From Zeugodacus cucurbitae (lineage: Eukaryota > Arthropoda > Insecta > Diptera > Tephritidae), in NCBI RefSeq assembly GCF_028554725.1, contig NC_071668.1, forward strand, positions 76,392,219 through 76,456,218: a stretch of DNA of 64,000 nucleotides, read 5' to 3'. The notes under the pieces are model-generated. The model worked only from the letters and a program-made list of their open reading frames with translations. It searched no databases and was not told where the DNA came from. Shown in pieces: positions 47,128 through 59,720 of the stretch. Each line of letters starts with the position of its first letter. Positions within the stretch are counted from its first letter, which is position 1. Position numbers and translations under genes: made by a program.

Positions 47128-48884
47128 AGAAACTTTGTTTTGAGTATTAAAAAGTAGAAGTCCCAATTTTAAATACCTAATTAGACTGGAGATTTAAAAT
47201 TAAGCAAAACTGAAGATACAAGATTTTACCCACATCAACCTACTCAAATCCACCTACTCATACCACAATTTCTTTCACATATGAATTAAATTTTTGTTTC
47301 ATTTATTTCCATACTAGAAATTAGAGCCAATCTGGATCAAAGATTAGTTAAATATGCGCTCCATATTCGGATGCTGCAATTCACACACTCTATATATTAT
47401 GTGTGGCTACAAAGTACAATGATGTGTATATTCCCATGCCTGGTCACACATATTACTTGTACCCACATACGACATACGAGTATGAATGTACTCGCACAAT
47501 GCCACAACTCTGCCTCGAATCGACGTATGAAAATTAGTTGTGCCAGTTTTGATTTATTTGAATAGCTGGAACTATGCAAATTGGCAAATGTGGAACGAGC
47601 TTTATGATGGTTCGTTTAGAGATGTATTTTTTCATGCTTTTATCTCCCCACATACCCATGTATGTATAATTGTACACAATTGCTGGAAAAAGTAATATAT
47701 ATTTATATCAATGTATGTATGTATGGCGGGTGTGTTTGTTTGCCTGAGGGAGCATTGAAATTGACCACAATGGAAATTAGAAATGTTTGCCACACTGAAT
47801 TGACGCATTTTGCAAGCTCCATTAATGCCAGAGATACACAGTTGGAATAATATATCTAGGGTATATTCACAGTAAGTGCGTTTCCATGGTTGGATATATA
47901 TGTATGGATGTGTGTGTATTTGTATGGGAATGCAAGTTTAATTGCGCTAAAGCATTCAGGCATCTGTGTGAAATTTATGTGCGCCAAAGATTTAAATTAA
48001 AAGCAGATATTTGTTGAAAGCGATATTGAAAAAGTTTCCTCGAACAGAAATGCACACACTTCATGTATGTGGCACTGCGTAAAATCGTTGGAACATAATT
48101 CATTTCAACACTTTATGTATGTATGTGGGTACAAGTGTTCATGGGCGGTTAAATATGTAATAGTTTTTGCATTCAAAGAGTGTCATAATGTATGTATTTT
48201 CATTTAAAAACTCAGTGGTTCATATTTTCACTTCGGTTTATAAGTGAAAATATATGATAGACACAGAAATTGTTGCCTACATTTCAGCGCAAAGCTATAA
48301 AGGACTTGATATTGAAAGTTAAAAGATGTCTCAAGATAAAATTTCACTAAATAAGATTACTAAAAGGAAGCTGTTAAAGATTATCAGCTTACAAATCTAA
48401 TGAAGATGTATTTTAGTCACCGAATACTATTCTAGACTAAATATTAAAATTATCAGTAAAGTCTTTCCTCGATTAACAAAGCTACGGAAGGGTTTTTAGA
48501 ATGACAGATAAGTTTTGCGAAGAATTTAAATAACTTTTTACATCGACAAATAGAAGTCAGCATCCGAGTCTGAGCTCTATTTCATAAATAAGTTCAAGTT
48601 GATAAGGTAAAGAGGCAAGTAATGCAATATGTCGATTCAGTTAAAATTGTTGGCCGATTACAACGCCCTTTTATGGAAAAAGAATTAATCCGACAGCACT
48701 AATAATCATTTAACCTTATTTAGACATAAACTCACTGAAAAGACACTTTCGTTAATTAGTGAGGAACCCAAGCTTTTCTCAAAACACCTCGAAGGAGTGG
48801 TGCCTCCTTCAGCATGTTATTCGCCTGTGTAAATTACAGCAATATATACATTTATTGGGTAAAAATTTACAAATGAGTGAAATA
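47128..48884. other. No gene seen; TATG microsatellites
   Basis: Arrays near 47710-47725, 47900-47915 and 48110-48125. Otherwise unique AT-rich DNA without a supported frame. Confidence 0.5.
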
Positions 48885-49700
48885 GAAACAAGAAAAAACG
48901 TTAACTTCGGCTGTACCGAAGCTAATATACCCTTCACAGGTGCATTTCTTTTAGTAACTATGTGTTTAAGCAAATCTAAAGACGTAAGAAAAACTAAGTA
49001 AAAAAAGAAAACATTTTACTGATCAATGTCAAATTTCGTGAAGCTACCAGGTCAAATGCGAAAATTTTCCATACAAGCCCTTGATTCCGATCGTTCGGTT
49101 TGTATGGCAGCTATATGTTATAGTGAACCGACCTGAACAATTTTTTCGGAGATTAAATTATTTCTATGAACAATAACTCACACCAAATTTCGTGCAGATA
49201 CCACGTCAAATGCGAAAATTTTCCATACAAGCCCTTGATTCCGATCGTTCAGTTTGTATGGCAGCTATATGCTATAGTGAACCGATCTGAACAATTTTTT
49301 CGGAGATTAAATTATTTCTATGAGCAATAACTCACACCAAATTTCGTGAAGATATGTAGTAAAATGCGGAAGTTTTCCATACAAGCCCTTGATTCCGATC
49401 GTTCAGTTTGTATGGCAGCTATATGATATAGTGGTTCGATATCGGCAGTTCCGACAAATGAGCAGCTTCTTGAAGAGAAAATAACATCTGCAAAATTTCA
49501 AAACGATATCTTAAAAACTGAAGGACTAGTTCGTATATATACAGACGGACGGACGGACAGACAGACGGACATGGCTAAATCGACTCAGCTCAACATACTG
49601 ATTATTTATATGTATACTTTATAGGGTCTCCGACGCTTCCTTCTGGGTGCTACAAACATCGTGACAAACTTAATATACCCTGTCTGTTCAGGGTATAAAA
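48885..49700. repeat. Large dispersed repeat with TTCGGCTGTACCGAAGC end, containing a 154-bp tandem array
   Basis: Opens AACAAGAAAAAACGTTAACT then TTCGGCTGTACCGAAGC (a perfect short palindrome). It contains GACGGACGGACGGACAGACA and closes ATACCCTGTCTGTTCAGGGT. Inside, 49031-49440 is a tandem repeat: AAATTTCGTG recurs at 49031, 49185 and 49339, a constant 154-bp period, nearly three units (TCCATACAAGCCCTTGATTC in each). Not coding. I do not assign a class. Confidence 0.75.
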
Positions 49701-50379
49701 ATATGGTCATGGTTCATATTATCTATCCAGTGCTGAAATTGTGGTCATGCGAATTTTTATGTATTTAACTTATTGCGAAAAGTTGTGAGGAGAGTGCATG
49801 TTTGATTGACAAGCAGCATTTCATCAATATATTTGAAGTTTGCACATTTTTTCCTTCGATAAACACATAAAAAAATTTTCTGTTTTTACCACTGTGGTCC
49901 ATATCCTTTACATGCAGATGAGTTTTATATAATTTCATATATAACAGCGCCACTCATCCAGGTAGGCACAGTAAAAAGTTCGTCCTGTCAAGCTGTCTAA
50001 AGCTTTGACAAGCTCACCTGTTACGTACTGTGCGCACATCTCTGCATAACACATGACATTGAAGTTGAATTATTTCTGATTATTCTTGGTATCACCTTGC
50101 ACTTCTTATACAATATATGCACTTAGTCAATATTTTTATATGGAATATTATATGGAATTTCTCTGTAGTTATGCTGATATAAATAGCTGGCATTGAGCGT
50201 CAAGGAAGACTAGTGGATTTCTGTGTAGGTTTTCAATCAAATGTTGAAAAAATACAGATTGACTTTTATTATATTTTTAACCGATAATGCATTGATAATT
50301 ATGGAACGATATTATTGGATTAAAGCAGTTCTATTTTTTAAGCGTCTTTTATGGATAATGGTAACCAATATATCTCTAT
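49701..50379. other. No gene seen
   Basis: AT-rich DNA with a 62-codon unsupported minus-strand frame at 49765-49953. Confidence 0.45.
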
Positions 50380-50570
50380 TATAATGTATATATAAGGAAC
50401 CAATGAAGATAGCGGAGTAAACTTAACACAAAAAGTGCATATCATCACTGGCTTCATTTGAGAACAAATTGTGGAAAACGGACTATAACTTTTCAAGGCC
50501 CCTGTTATCGAACATGTTGAACTCCGCGCCTAAGGGTAAATTTTAACCGAAAATATGGATAAATCTCTCT
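50380..50570 (+). repeat. Fragment of the GCGAGAGTATAAAA repeat
   Basis: TAAGGAACCAATGAAGATAG, GCATATCATCACTGGCTTCA and CTTTTCAAGGCCCC match 52275-52460 of the fuller copy, in the same orientation. Both termini are missing. Confidence 0.75.
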
Positions 50571-51679
50571 ACTTTATTATCGATTAATCATATAAAAATA
50601 TCGATCTTTCGATAAAAGGATATTCTCGATAAAATTGATATATATTTCCTCAAACTGCACGTTCTCTTCTCTCTTAAAGCAATTTACTTCACATTAACCC
50701 ACTAGTTTTAACAAAAAAGTTGCTGAAATTTTCTAAAGATTCACTTAATTTCAGCTTTTGGCTAGTGCTCCACGTTTAATTCATCACTTTTACACTCCAT
50801 GTCTTTTCTTATTTTTTATTAAATTTCGCTCTTCTACCAGCACGTTCATTGTTGTTAATTTATTTTATTTCTCATGCATCTTGCTCCATTTTTTTTCTGC
50901 CATACAACTTCCGCGTGCTGTTTCATTTCCTTTTTCTTTTTATTATTTTATTTTTTTTCTTTTCTTTTTTCTTGTTTTTTCTTTTTCTCCCCACTACTCT
51001 AGTATGTTATATAACAAATTGAATTGAATTTTCTGTCTTGCACTTCATGTTGTCGGCGCTAAACTTGCCTGTCTAGTATGTTTACTGTGTGTACTGTTAT
51101 ATAAGTGTGTTTGAGTTTGTTAGCCTCTCCTGCGGCGCTTGGTTGTTCGCAGAACATAAAAGTGAAGTTTGCTTTAGTGCAGTTCGAGTTAAGTTGGCTG
51201 CAAATGCATAGTTCATTCTCATGAGAGAACTTTAACAACTTTGAAAAACTATTTAAGAAAGGATGGTAATGAACAGTTATTGGAAATGTTAGCATGAACA
51301 ATTTTCGATATAGAATGGACAATAATAGATTTTATTTGAAAAAAAAAAGATTTTTCAAACTAATATGAGAAAAACAATTGATAAGTGAAACTGAAGATCA
51401 TTTTCGTAAAAATATTATTCCGCATTTTAGCTTTTAAGTTCTCAAGACACTGGCCCATTGAAGTATTTAATTGAAATTCTTATGGTGGTTTAGCCTAATT
51501 ATCAGAAAAAAATATTAAAATTTATTTTCTTCAATTTTATATTTCCACTAATGTGTCATATTTATCGTGCAGCAACGCATTTCTCTGTGCCACTCCTCGC
51601 TCAATTACTGAAATGGCAGTTTAATTTAGCGTTTGCTTCTGCTGTTTCTGCTATCGCTTCTAAAATATTACGAAATTGA
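50571..51679. other. No gene seen; long pyrimidine tract
   Basis: About 50925-50995 is almost pure T/C on the plus strand and opens a Phe-rich frame (89 codons) that I treat as an artefact. No splice donor follows the tract, so it is not a ratchet site. Confidence 0.5.
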
Positions 51680-52812
51680 TTTTTATACTCTCGCAACAAA
51701 AGTTGCTAAGAGAGTTTTATAGTTTTGTTCACATAACGGTTGTTTGTAAGTCATAAGACAAAACGAGTTAGGGTCATATTTGGATATAATTTTTTTGGGG
51801 AAGTGGGCGTGGCCCTGTCCACAAATCGATTATTTGTATATATCTCGCAAACCAATAAAGCTATATAAACCAAACTTTCTGCAGTCGGTTCTCCTACGTA
51901 CCCCACCACACACCATGAAAATAGTTGAAATCGGATAATAACCACACCCACCTCCCATACAAAGGTTAGGTTGAAAATGATTAAAAGTTGGTTAAATCAC
52001 TAACGAAAGACGTCACTAAATTTCACAGAAATAATAGCAGAAGGAAGCTGCACTCAGATTAAAAAAAAAAATGTAAAATGGTCATGGCGTCGCCCACTTA
52101 TGGGTCAAAAACCATATCTCAGGAACTACTCGACCGATTTCAATGAAATTCGGTATATAGCATTTTCTTGACACCCTGATAACACGGATAAAAAAAATGT
52201 TGGAAATCGGTTCTCAACAACGACTACTTTCCTTATAACTCCATTTTGAATTCCACCTGATTCCTTCACTTTATAATGTACATAAGGAACCAATGAAGAT
52301 AGCGGTATAAAACTTTACACAAATAGTGCATATCATCACTGGCTTCATTTATGAAAAAATTGTCGAAAAAGAACTATAACTTTTCAAGGCCCCAGATATC
52401 GAATATGTGGAACTCAGCGCCTAAGGGTAAACTTTAACCGAAAATATCGGTAAATCTCTCAGATGATTTAATTTAATTCAGACGAAATTGTTTTCTTCTA
52501 ATAGTGTGTCTCTGTTTCAAAAAATATTAAAATCGGGTCATAACATCTCCTAGCTCCCATATACCTAATTATAGGTTTTTCAAAAATCCGTTGGGGTTTT
52601 ATTCCGCATATATGTATTGGTTAATATGTGATATATCTTAGCAAAATTAAGTGAGCGTATAGTAAGTGAAATTGAATTAAATCGGTTCAGGTACTACCTC
52701 AGCCCTCATATCTATATATGACAATTTCCGTTATTCTATTAAACTTTATGCCGAATTTATGAGTAAATTTGTGTGTTATCACAATAAAATTTCTTCAATA
52801 AATTGCGAGACA
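51680..52812 (+). repeat. Large dispersed repeat, GCGAGAGTATAAAA-ended (copy 2)
   Basis: Opens TTTTATACTCTCGCAACAAA, then TTTTGTTCACATAACGGTTG, GGAAGTGGGCGTGGCCCTGT, CACCTCCCATACAAAGGTTA and CAGGAACTACTCGACCGATT, and ends at AATTGCGAGA. It lacks the outer TTCGG...CTTACTTG end present in the 41869 copy. No coding function. Confidence 0.75.
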
Positions 52813-54310
52813 GATATATACACACATAGTACATATGTCCAGTATATCATTGGTGCAGGATCAACAGAGTTTGTGCCATATATACCAGTGTACTTAGGAA
52901 ACCACAACTTTCTAAGACACCTAAAAGCGGCTAGTGGATTCCGTTGAGTAGAGTTTACAAGGCTGAAATGCCTATTAGGCATTACTTGGTCGGGGGATCA
53001 TCGTTAACAGAAACAGAACAGATTTTTGCAAAAATTTTAGATTTGAATCCTTGACCCTTTCGGTGTTAGATAGACATTTTTCTCTTTCTCTTATATACAA
53101 ATGTTGCTAAAGCTGTTTACAATCGAAATTGGGAAAAGTTTTTTTTTTTTGGTTTATTTTGGATAAAGTTATTTGAATTTATTTATATGCCACTTAGTTG
53201 GCTTTCCTGTTGTTAGGCGAGTAACAAATGTGTATATTGCTGAGTTCATCTCTTTCGCAAATCAATAAGGCGAATGGCTTTTCTCATTACCTATACACAC
53301 ATATACACACTTATTTAGAGATACTAGCTGTTTTTGTACCATGCAAGATGTAGCCACTTCAATGCTAGTCATCCAAAAAGACAGATCTGCTTATGAGCAG
53401 GTGTCTGCGCGAACTTATGTCTGCACAAGTGTTAGCCATAAGCTTGAAGCTTATTTCACAAGCAAAGCGTCTATCTCAACAATTCTTCGGCATAAAGAGA
53501 TATAGTATGAGTTGTTCACACTTGTTTATTATGATTTCCACAACACTTGGCTGTCATTAATTGTGCCGAAGCACGTACATGAGCCATAATTGCGCCAAAG
53601 TTCAGCAAAAACTCGAGTAAACAACTGCAACAACTGACTGTTAAGGCGAAAGAACAGCACACACAACAAACTAGCTGGTGTCTGTATAATACTATGAAAA
53701 ATACAAACAAATATCTACATAAAGATAGCCAACAACAAAAGTATTATAATAAAAGTGAACACAGAAAGTACAGAGAATTACAGCGAAAGCAAGCAACGTC
53801 GGCAATAAACAGAACAGAACACCAAGTTTGTTGGGGCCAACACACAAATTCGGCATACACTTCCTGCTATTTTTGGCGTCTTGAACACCATACCAGCGTT
53901 GAAGTGCAAAACATGGTGTGTGTGTATATATAGACAGACAGACAAATATATATATACGATATATATATATATACATGCGTGTATATATGTATGTATACCC
54001 GTGGCTCGTTCTTGTGTAGTCGTACTTTGCTGTCGACATGTTTTCGAAATGATTTAGTTGGCTTTTAGAATAGAAACAGAAACAGAAATAGAGTTGGAGG
54101 AATGTGAAAGTTGCTGGAAAGCTTCTACCACGCTGTTTGCACAAAATACAATATTTTTTTTTGTATTTCTAAGTATGTGTAGAAATACAGTTTGGGTTCA
54201 GTTTTATGGCGTTGGCGACCGAATTGGCGCCTTCTATGTAAAATTAAAGAGTTACCTTAACTGTCTTCTATGTTGTTATAACGGTGTACTAATAAGTAAG
54301 CAATAAATAT
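52813..54310. other. No gene seen; AT/TATG microsatellites
   Basis: GACAGACAGACAAATATATA and TA/CA arrays at about 53925-53995. Frames up to 150 codons on the minus strand (53692-54144) run through this array and are low-complexity. Confidence 0.55.
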
Positions 54311-54311
54311 G

Positions 54312-54356
54312 AGTACATACCTGTAAAGAGAAGAGAAAAACATAATTTAATTAGCC
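54312..54356 (-). promoter_or_regulatory. Recursive splice site (ratchet point) 3, minus strand
   Basis: Minus strand: CTAAT (54354-54350, branch A at 54351), a long pyrimidine tract TTTTTCTCTTCTCTTTACAG, then |GTATGTA, with the junction between 54321 and 54320. Branch-to-AG distance is 30 nt. It has the cleanest pyrimidine tract of the three sites. It would be the first of the three used in transcript order, 25.5 kb before site 2. Confidence 0.83.
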
Positions 54357-54456
54357 TATTTATTAATTTTTCAATTACTTAACATATTAAAAACAGAATT
54401 TTATAAAAAAAAAATTATTATAAATATAACAATATTGATTTTTTTAAGTTCGATAG

Positions 54457-54506
54457 ATATATATATATATATATACTTATATATATATATATATAGATAT
54501 ATATGC
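54457..54506. repeat. (AT)n microsatellite
   Basis: Two long runs of alternating AT/TA around TATACTTATATATA, just upstream (in minus-strand sense) of ratchet point 3. Confidence 0.85.
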
Positions 54507-55026
54507 AAATTATCACACTATGAATCATTTCTTATAACCCTTATTAAGCGTATCGCTTTAAAATCCATAAAAAACTATATTATAAAATCTCAAACACCCA
54601 ATACTAATAGACTCTGCTGCATTCTCAGCGTGTCGGCATTGCTGTAAAGTCACATTTTTTACAGTTTACTCAGCTACTTATCCGCTTATAGCGTAAATGC
54701 TCGTGAATGCTACCGAGAATCGCTGCATTCCCCACATCATGTGCTGCTTAATATTTCACATCGCCATTAAATCCAAATTGTGCTGCTTATTGCCACTGCA
54801 GCTCCGCATTTTACAGCTGCCACACATACCGAAAGGGTCACGTGTGTGTAAACGTGCGACTACCCACCGAGCTTTAGTGGTTGAAATTGGCGACAAGTAA
54901 AATTTTCGATTTTTTCACTTTTAATATGAAATTTAGTTCAACATTTCCCGGATTTTACAAATTACTTTGAGTTAATGCTGAGGGAATCGTTTATAATTCA
55001 ATGAGAAGAAATTTCTAATTTTCGAT
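54507..55026. other. No gene seen
   Basis: AT-rich sequence with short unsupported frames. Confidence 0.45.
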
Positions 55027-55435
55027 GTTCTTTCGAAAGATTCGAACTCTAACTCTAAGGAAAAATATAGTAGAAATCTGTTATTTGAGGTTCAAAGCAA
55101 TAGATTTCGCCAAATAAGACCGCTTTGCTCCGATTTCTTAGAACAGCTTGTACCAAAACGATAACTTGATCAATAATCACATGGGATTACTCCCTTATTA
55201 AGGTATGTGTCTCAACATTTCCCTATTTTTGAAAACAGTTTTGTTGCCGAGAGAATTATGATTTCATGAAGAAAGTGTCAAAGATATTCGAAGTTCTTTC
55301 ATAAGATTCGAACACATAACACCATAGAGTAACTTACCATAAATATGCGTTTTCAGTTCGAAGCAATAGACTTCGGCAAATAAAACCGATTTGCTCCTAT
55401 TTCTGAAAACAGTTTGTACCCAATTGATAACCTCA
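55027..55435 (+). repeat. Diverged direct duplication, period about 266 bp
   Basis: GTTCTTTCGAAAGATTCGAA (55027) and GTTCTTTCATAAGATTCGAA (55293) begin two related stretches. Both go on to GTTC(A/G)AAGCAATAGA(T/C)TTCG, AAATAA(G/A)ACCG and AGTTTGTACC / AGCTTGTACC. About 150 bp is shared per unit, with many mismatches. Confidence 0.6.
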
Positions 55436-56184
55436 AGTTCTGCTTTACAGTATACACATTTTATTCTCAAAATATTAATTTATTATAGCTTTTTAAAGCC
55501 TTTTGCTAATCACCAAGTTCTTTATATTGTGTCTCAAAACGATCGGAGCTTATAAATGGATTTCTAGCAGATATTCCCTTAATCTCTATAAAAGATTTCC
55601 ACTCATTCTATGCTTACTGGGTACACCCATATAAGTATTATATAGTTCAAGTATCTCGAGTGCATTTGTAGAGTTTATTGGTAATGATGCTTGGAAACGT
55701 GCATTTTTTTGTGCGCATCTCTGCAAATGGTATTTCAAAAGTGCATGAAAATAAAAAGAAAACTTGGGAAAATGGCATTCTTGTCTTATTTTAGTTTTGT
55801 TGGAAATAGTTTCCTAAATAGAATTTAATGCAGAAGGTAATCAGTTGACCATTTGTACTATTTTTGGTGCATAGTACATTTTTATTAGGTTAAAAGGTCA
55901 AGCTGCTGACTTTCACATGAAGGGCGCTAGAACTTTAGGTCATCTTAGTGGCTTTTTTTTAAACAGCAGAGGGTTTAGATTTATCATTATTTGAAGAAGA
56001 ATTTCACAGAAAGCACTTGCGGAAGGATGATAATATATTAAAAGAGTTCGAAATTCATGAAAATATAGTGTACTAAAATATAGTACCAATTGAACACTCA
56101 CTCTCTCAGTAATTACTGGTGAGTTAGAATTTTTCTGTAGTAATTTTGTATTTCTTATAAACATTTTCGAATGAGATTTAATAA
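55436..56184. other. No gene seen
   Basis: AT-rich DNA. The minus-strand frame reaching across 55940-56446 is the antisense of the LINE relic that follows. Confidence 0.45.
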
Positions 56185-56720
56185 TACTATACGAAAAGGC
56201 AGATGAGTTGGCTCGCTCAGGAACACCTGGGAACACAGTTCCCTTAAACTGGCAATGAAAGCTAGGGGAACATCTTAGGTCCTGGAACATGTACAAAACG
56301 GGTCGTACCACAAAACTACTATGGGGTAGTGTTGACACTAGACAGACCAAAAAACTTCTTATTTTAAGCAAAAGAGAACTAAGCTGTATCACTATGGTCA
56401 TCACGGGGCACCTACCTCTAAGAGGCCACCTGTAGAGACTTGGCATAATTGAATCGGCTGCATGCAGGGCGTGCGCGGAAGATGACGAGACACTAGAGCA
56501 ATATTTCTGCGAATGCCCGGCCTGCTGTCGGTTAGGAAGAGATACCTTCCAAGCCTCCCATTACTCTAATCTGAGAGAAATTGGGCAGCAGGGATGGAAT
56601 AAACTCAGAAACTTCGTTAAATCGACCGAGTTGTTCGCTGGTGACTCTTATCTGGGTACCTTCGGGGAGCACAATGGGCCTAAGTGCGGCCGCTTGCGGT
56701 CAGGCTCTTTTCGCCTCTCT
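56185..56720 (+). pseudogene. LINE (I/R1/Jockey-type) RNase H end and C-terminal tail relic
   Basis: Starts with EKADELARSGTPGNTVPLN (about 56191-56247), the last catalytic Asp region of RNase H. After a frame change it reads KRELSCITMVITGHLPLRGH, an in-frame stop at 56433-56435, then CRACAEDDETLEQYFCECPA (about 56460-56520). This is the Cys-Cys-His-Cys knuckle with the His replaced by Gln. An open C-terminal tail follows (FVKSTELF...). The copy is 5'-truncated and inactive. It comes from a different element than the 44647 relic: the tails differ. Confidence 0.8.
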
Positions 56721-59718
56721 TTTCAACCAACCAACCAATCATACGATAAAATCAACTTTTTTCTGGGTATTGAACCAAACTATCATCTATAGCTGTGAAA
56801 AGTCCAAGCTAGATCTTCGAAAAAAATTAAAATTGTATGTATCGAAAAACACTGGCATGTCATATCATGATAGCATCTGTCATATAATTTTGAACGAAAA
56901 GTTTTATACACCATTAAATTAAGTGGAAAATGTAGATTAATTTCACATTTTTTAGTAAAATCCTTTTTCTGAACTTCGGACCCAAATAATTCGATTTGAG
57001 AGACTAACTTCGAAAATCGGATAATATACTGTTTTTACTTGATGATGACTCAATCTCACAAAAAAAAAAAAAATAACTTGGTCGAGTACCCAGCCGAGTG
57101 TTGTACAGTGTAAATAAAGCCCTTAGGAGAGCATTCCAGCACATGCTTTTCTCGCTTATTTTACTAAAATATCTACATTGGTTTAGAGAATAATCGGAGA
57201 AAAATGTGAAAAAATTAGCAGAGTAGGTTTTGATCATTGAGAGAGAGCTCTATTATAGTTTCATAGAATTCATTGTATTTTAGTCTAGTAGTAGCCCTTA
57301 GTATCAGAATATTTTTTCTTCTGGTTAGAAAATAAAAAATTTAGAAAATTTTTAAAATTAATTGGAATTAAAAAATATTAAAATTTAAAATAAAAAAAAA
57401 AAATATTTATTCCCAATAATTCCTAAGACACATACAACGATTACTTAGTAATTACTAAATTTTTGTTACAAATTCACTCGTTTTTGCCTCCAATTTCATA
57501 TTCAAATTCATTCGAATATCAAAACAGAACTGAATGTAAATTTTTGCGGTGTTATGCAATCAGAATATATTAAAGCAAAAACAACAACAGCAATAAAAAT
57601 AGTATATATATTTAATAAAGATTTTATTTTATAAATATTTATACTGAAATGTACTGATTTCGCATACGAAAATTACACATACATATATACCTATGACCTT
57701 ATATGAATATTCCGAAGTCTATTTTCACCTTTTTACAAGTCAATTGGTTGTTAGTTCATATTTTCCATACAAATACCAATTGATTGAAGTAAACAATTGT
57801 ATAAATGGCTGATAGGCATGGAAATTGTGGAATTTTTGTGCAACTTAGCACACACACACACAGAAAAACACAGACTTGCATATGTTTATAGCAACATATC
57901 CTATTCCCATCCGGCTGTCTGTGTGGGCTTACTCGTAGGCCAATACATTTGCACGTTGGATTGCCAGCATTTTTGTAAACAAACGCTGTCTGATTTTCAT
58001 TGTTTGCATAATCAACTTGAGTCAAATAAAATTTTGTTGCAAAACGAAGGAAAAAAAAAACAAAATAAAATCCAGCAGCAGCGACTCTTATACAAATCAA
58101 GAATTTGTGGTGTAGAGCACTCGAGCACATCTCGAGCACATATGTTTGCATATGGGAGTGCTATTTATGCGTGAGGAGTGTATTTGTGTGTGTGTTTGAG
58201 TGGTAAATATTTGCCTGCATGTTTACATAACGCATGCGTTTTCGATTTGAGACTACACTTAAGACACTTCTATATTCGCATATAAGTATGTACATATGTA
58301 TCTAACATATCTGGTTATGCAAAAATTGGTTTGCTGGCACCCTACTGTGTGACCAGAGCACATTACATAAGCGACCCCACAATGCCGTTTATTACACTTC
58401 ATTTAATGGGTACTCGAGTGTTGGCGAAAAAAATTTTGAAAATAAAATTTATGAAAGAATTACAAAACCAAAAAGAATAAAAACATGAAAATCTGTGAAA
58501 AATTTCAAACTCCTGTGTTACAAGCGTACTGTAGGTGTCTGCCTGCTTTATGATAACAACAATTTTTGAAATCACTCGATTTAATTGAATTCGCCCGCCA
58601 GCAGCCATTGGCGTGATATTTGCGAAAACTAGCGTTTCCAAGTGAATTACGCATGTGTGTGTGTGTGTAGACAAGTATTTTCTCTTTTTTTTGCTATTTC
58701 ATATTCTCTTTGCTGTGATGCTAAATTGTCAGTCAGTACAAACATATTTATATATCTTTCATATATGTTTATCTGTATCTAGTTGTGTCTATTCGAATTT
58801 TTGTTGTTCTCTCGCACTTGAACAATTGTTGTTTTCAAGCAAAAAAAATATTTTTGCTTTGCTTGAGCAAAAATGAAAATGAATTTGCGAAAATCTTACT
58901 TACATATATACACACCAGTACATAGTATATTTATACGTATTTGTTTAAATATTTCAAGTTCATTTGGTTGCGAGATTTTTATTTGCTTCAGCTGCCCCGA
59001 TGTGCGAAATATAATTTTTGTATTTTCCTAACAATAAAATTGTTTCCATGCTTAAATTTAGTGCTTTCTTCTTTATGTTTTACTCTGAGATTTCTACTTT
59101 GGTGCTGTGCTTTAAATTTGTAAATAATTTTGTTTTAGCACAAAAATTAATGGAAGCTAGTTTTTTCAAGCATTCTCATTATTAACACTATTATTACAGC
59201 GAACGAAAGCACATGTGAAAATCATAAAAACTTGAATGAAAAAAAAGAAAATTAAAAAAAAAAGTTTTTAGAAATTTGGAAATTATTTGTTATTACTTGT
59301 TTTATTACCACTTCTGCAGCAACTATTAAATTTATTATGCGCATTTATATTTAATTTTTACAAGGCAATTTGAATTTACGAGCTTTTGGCTTTTGTACAA
59401 AAATGGAAAATGCACTGAGATTCAAGAAATAATTGACTCGAAAGCTGACTCATTGGAGAAAACGTTGAATTTTGGACCATTTTTTGTTCAAAATGAACAC
59501 TTGAGATCTATGCTTTCTTTAATGAAAGTTGCAAAAGAAACATAAAAGTTTCAAGAACCTGTTACAAATCCGAATCATCTATTATCTAGCCTTTCGAAGA
59601 GCGACGAATCCTAGAAACACTACGTTTAAAATTTTACTAAATATCTATGATGTATCGTAAAGGACTACGGTTTCTACCAACACTTCCTTAGAGGGCTAAA
59701 ATATCGCTAGTCAATATA
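56721..59718. other. No gene seen; AT-rich with CA/TG microsatellites
   Basis: (CA)n near 57850-57865, TG arrays near 58175-58200 and 58650-58668. The 125-131 codon frames around 57756-58174 are antisense to each other and low-complexity. Confidence 0.55.
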
Positions 59719-59720
59719 TA

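Noticed and set aside
53692..54144. 150-codon minus-strand frame
   Set aside because: Runs through a TA/CA microsatellite; the Tyr/Ile repeats come from TATA-type DNA.
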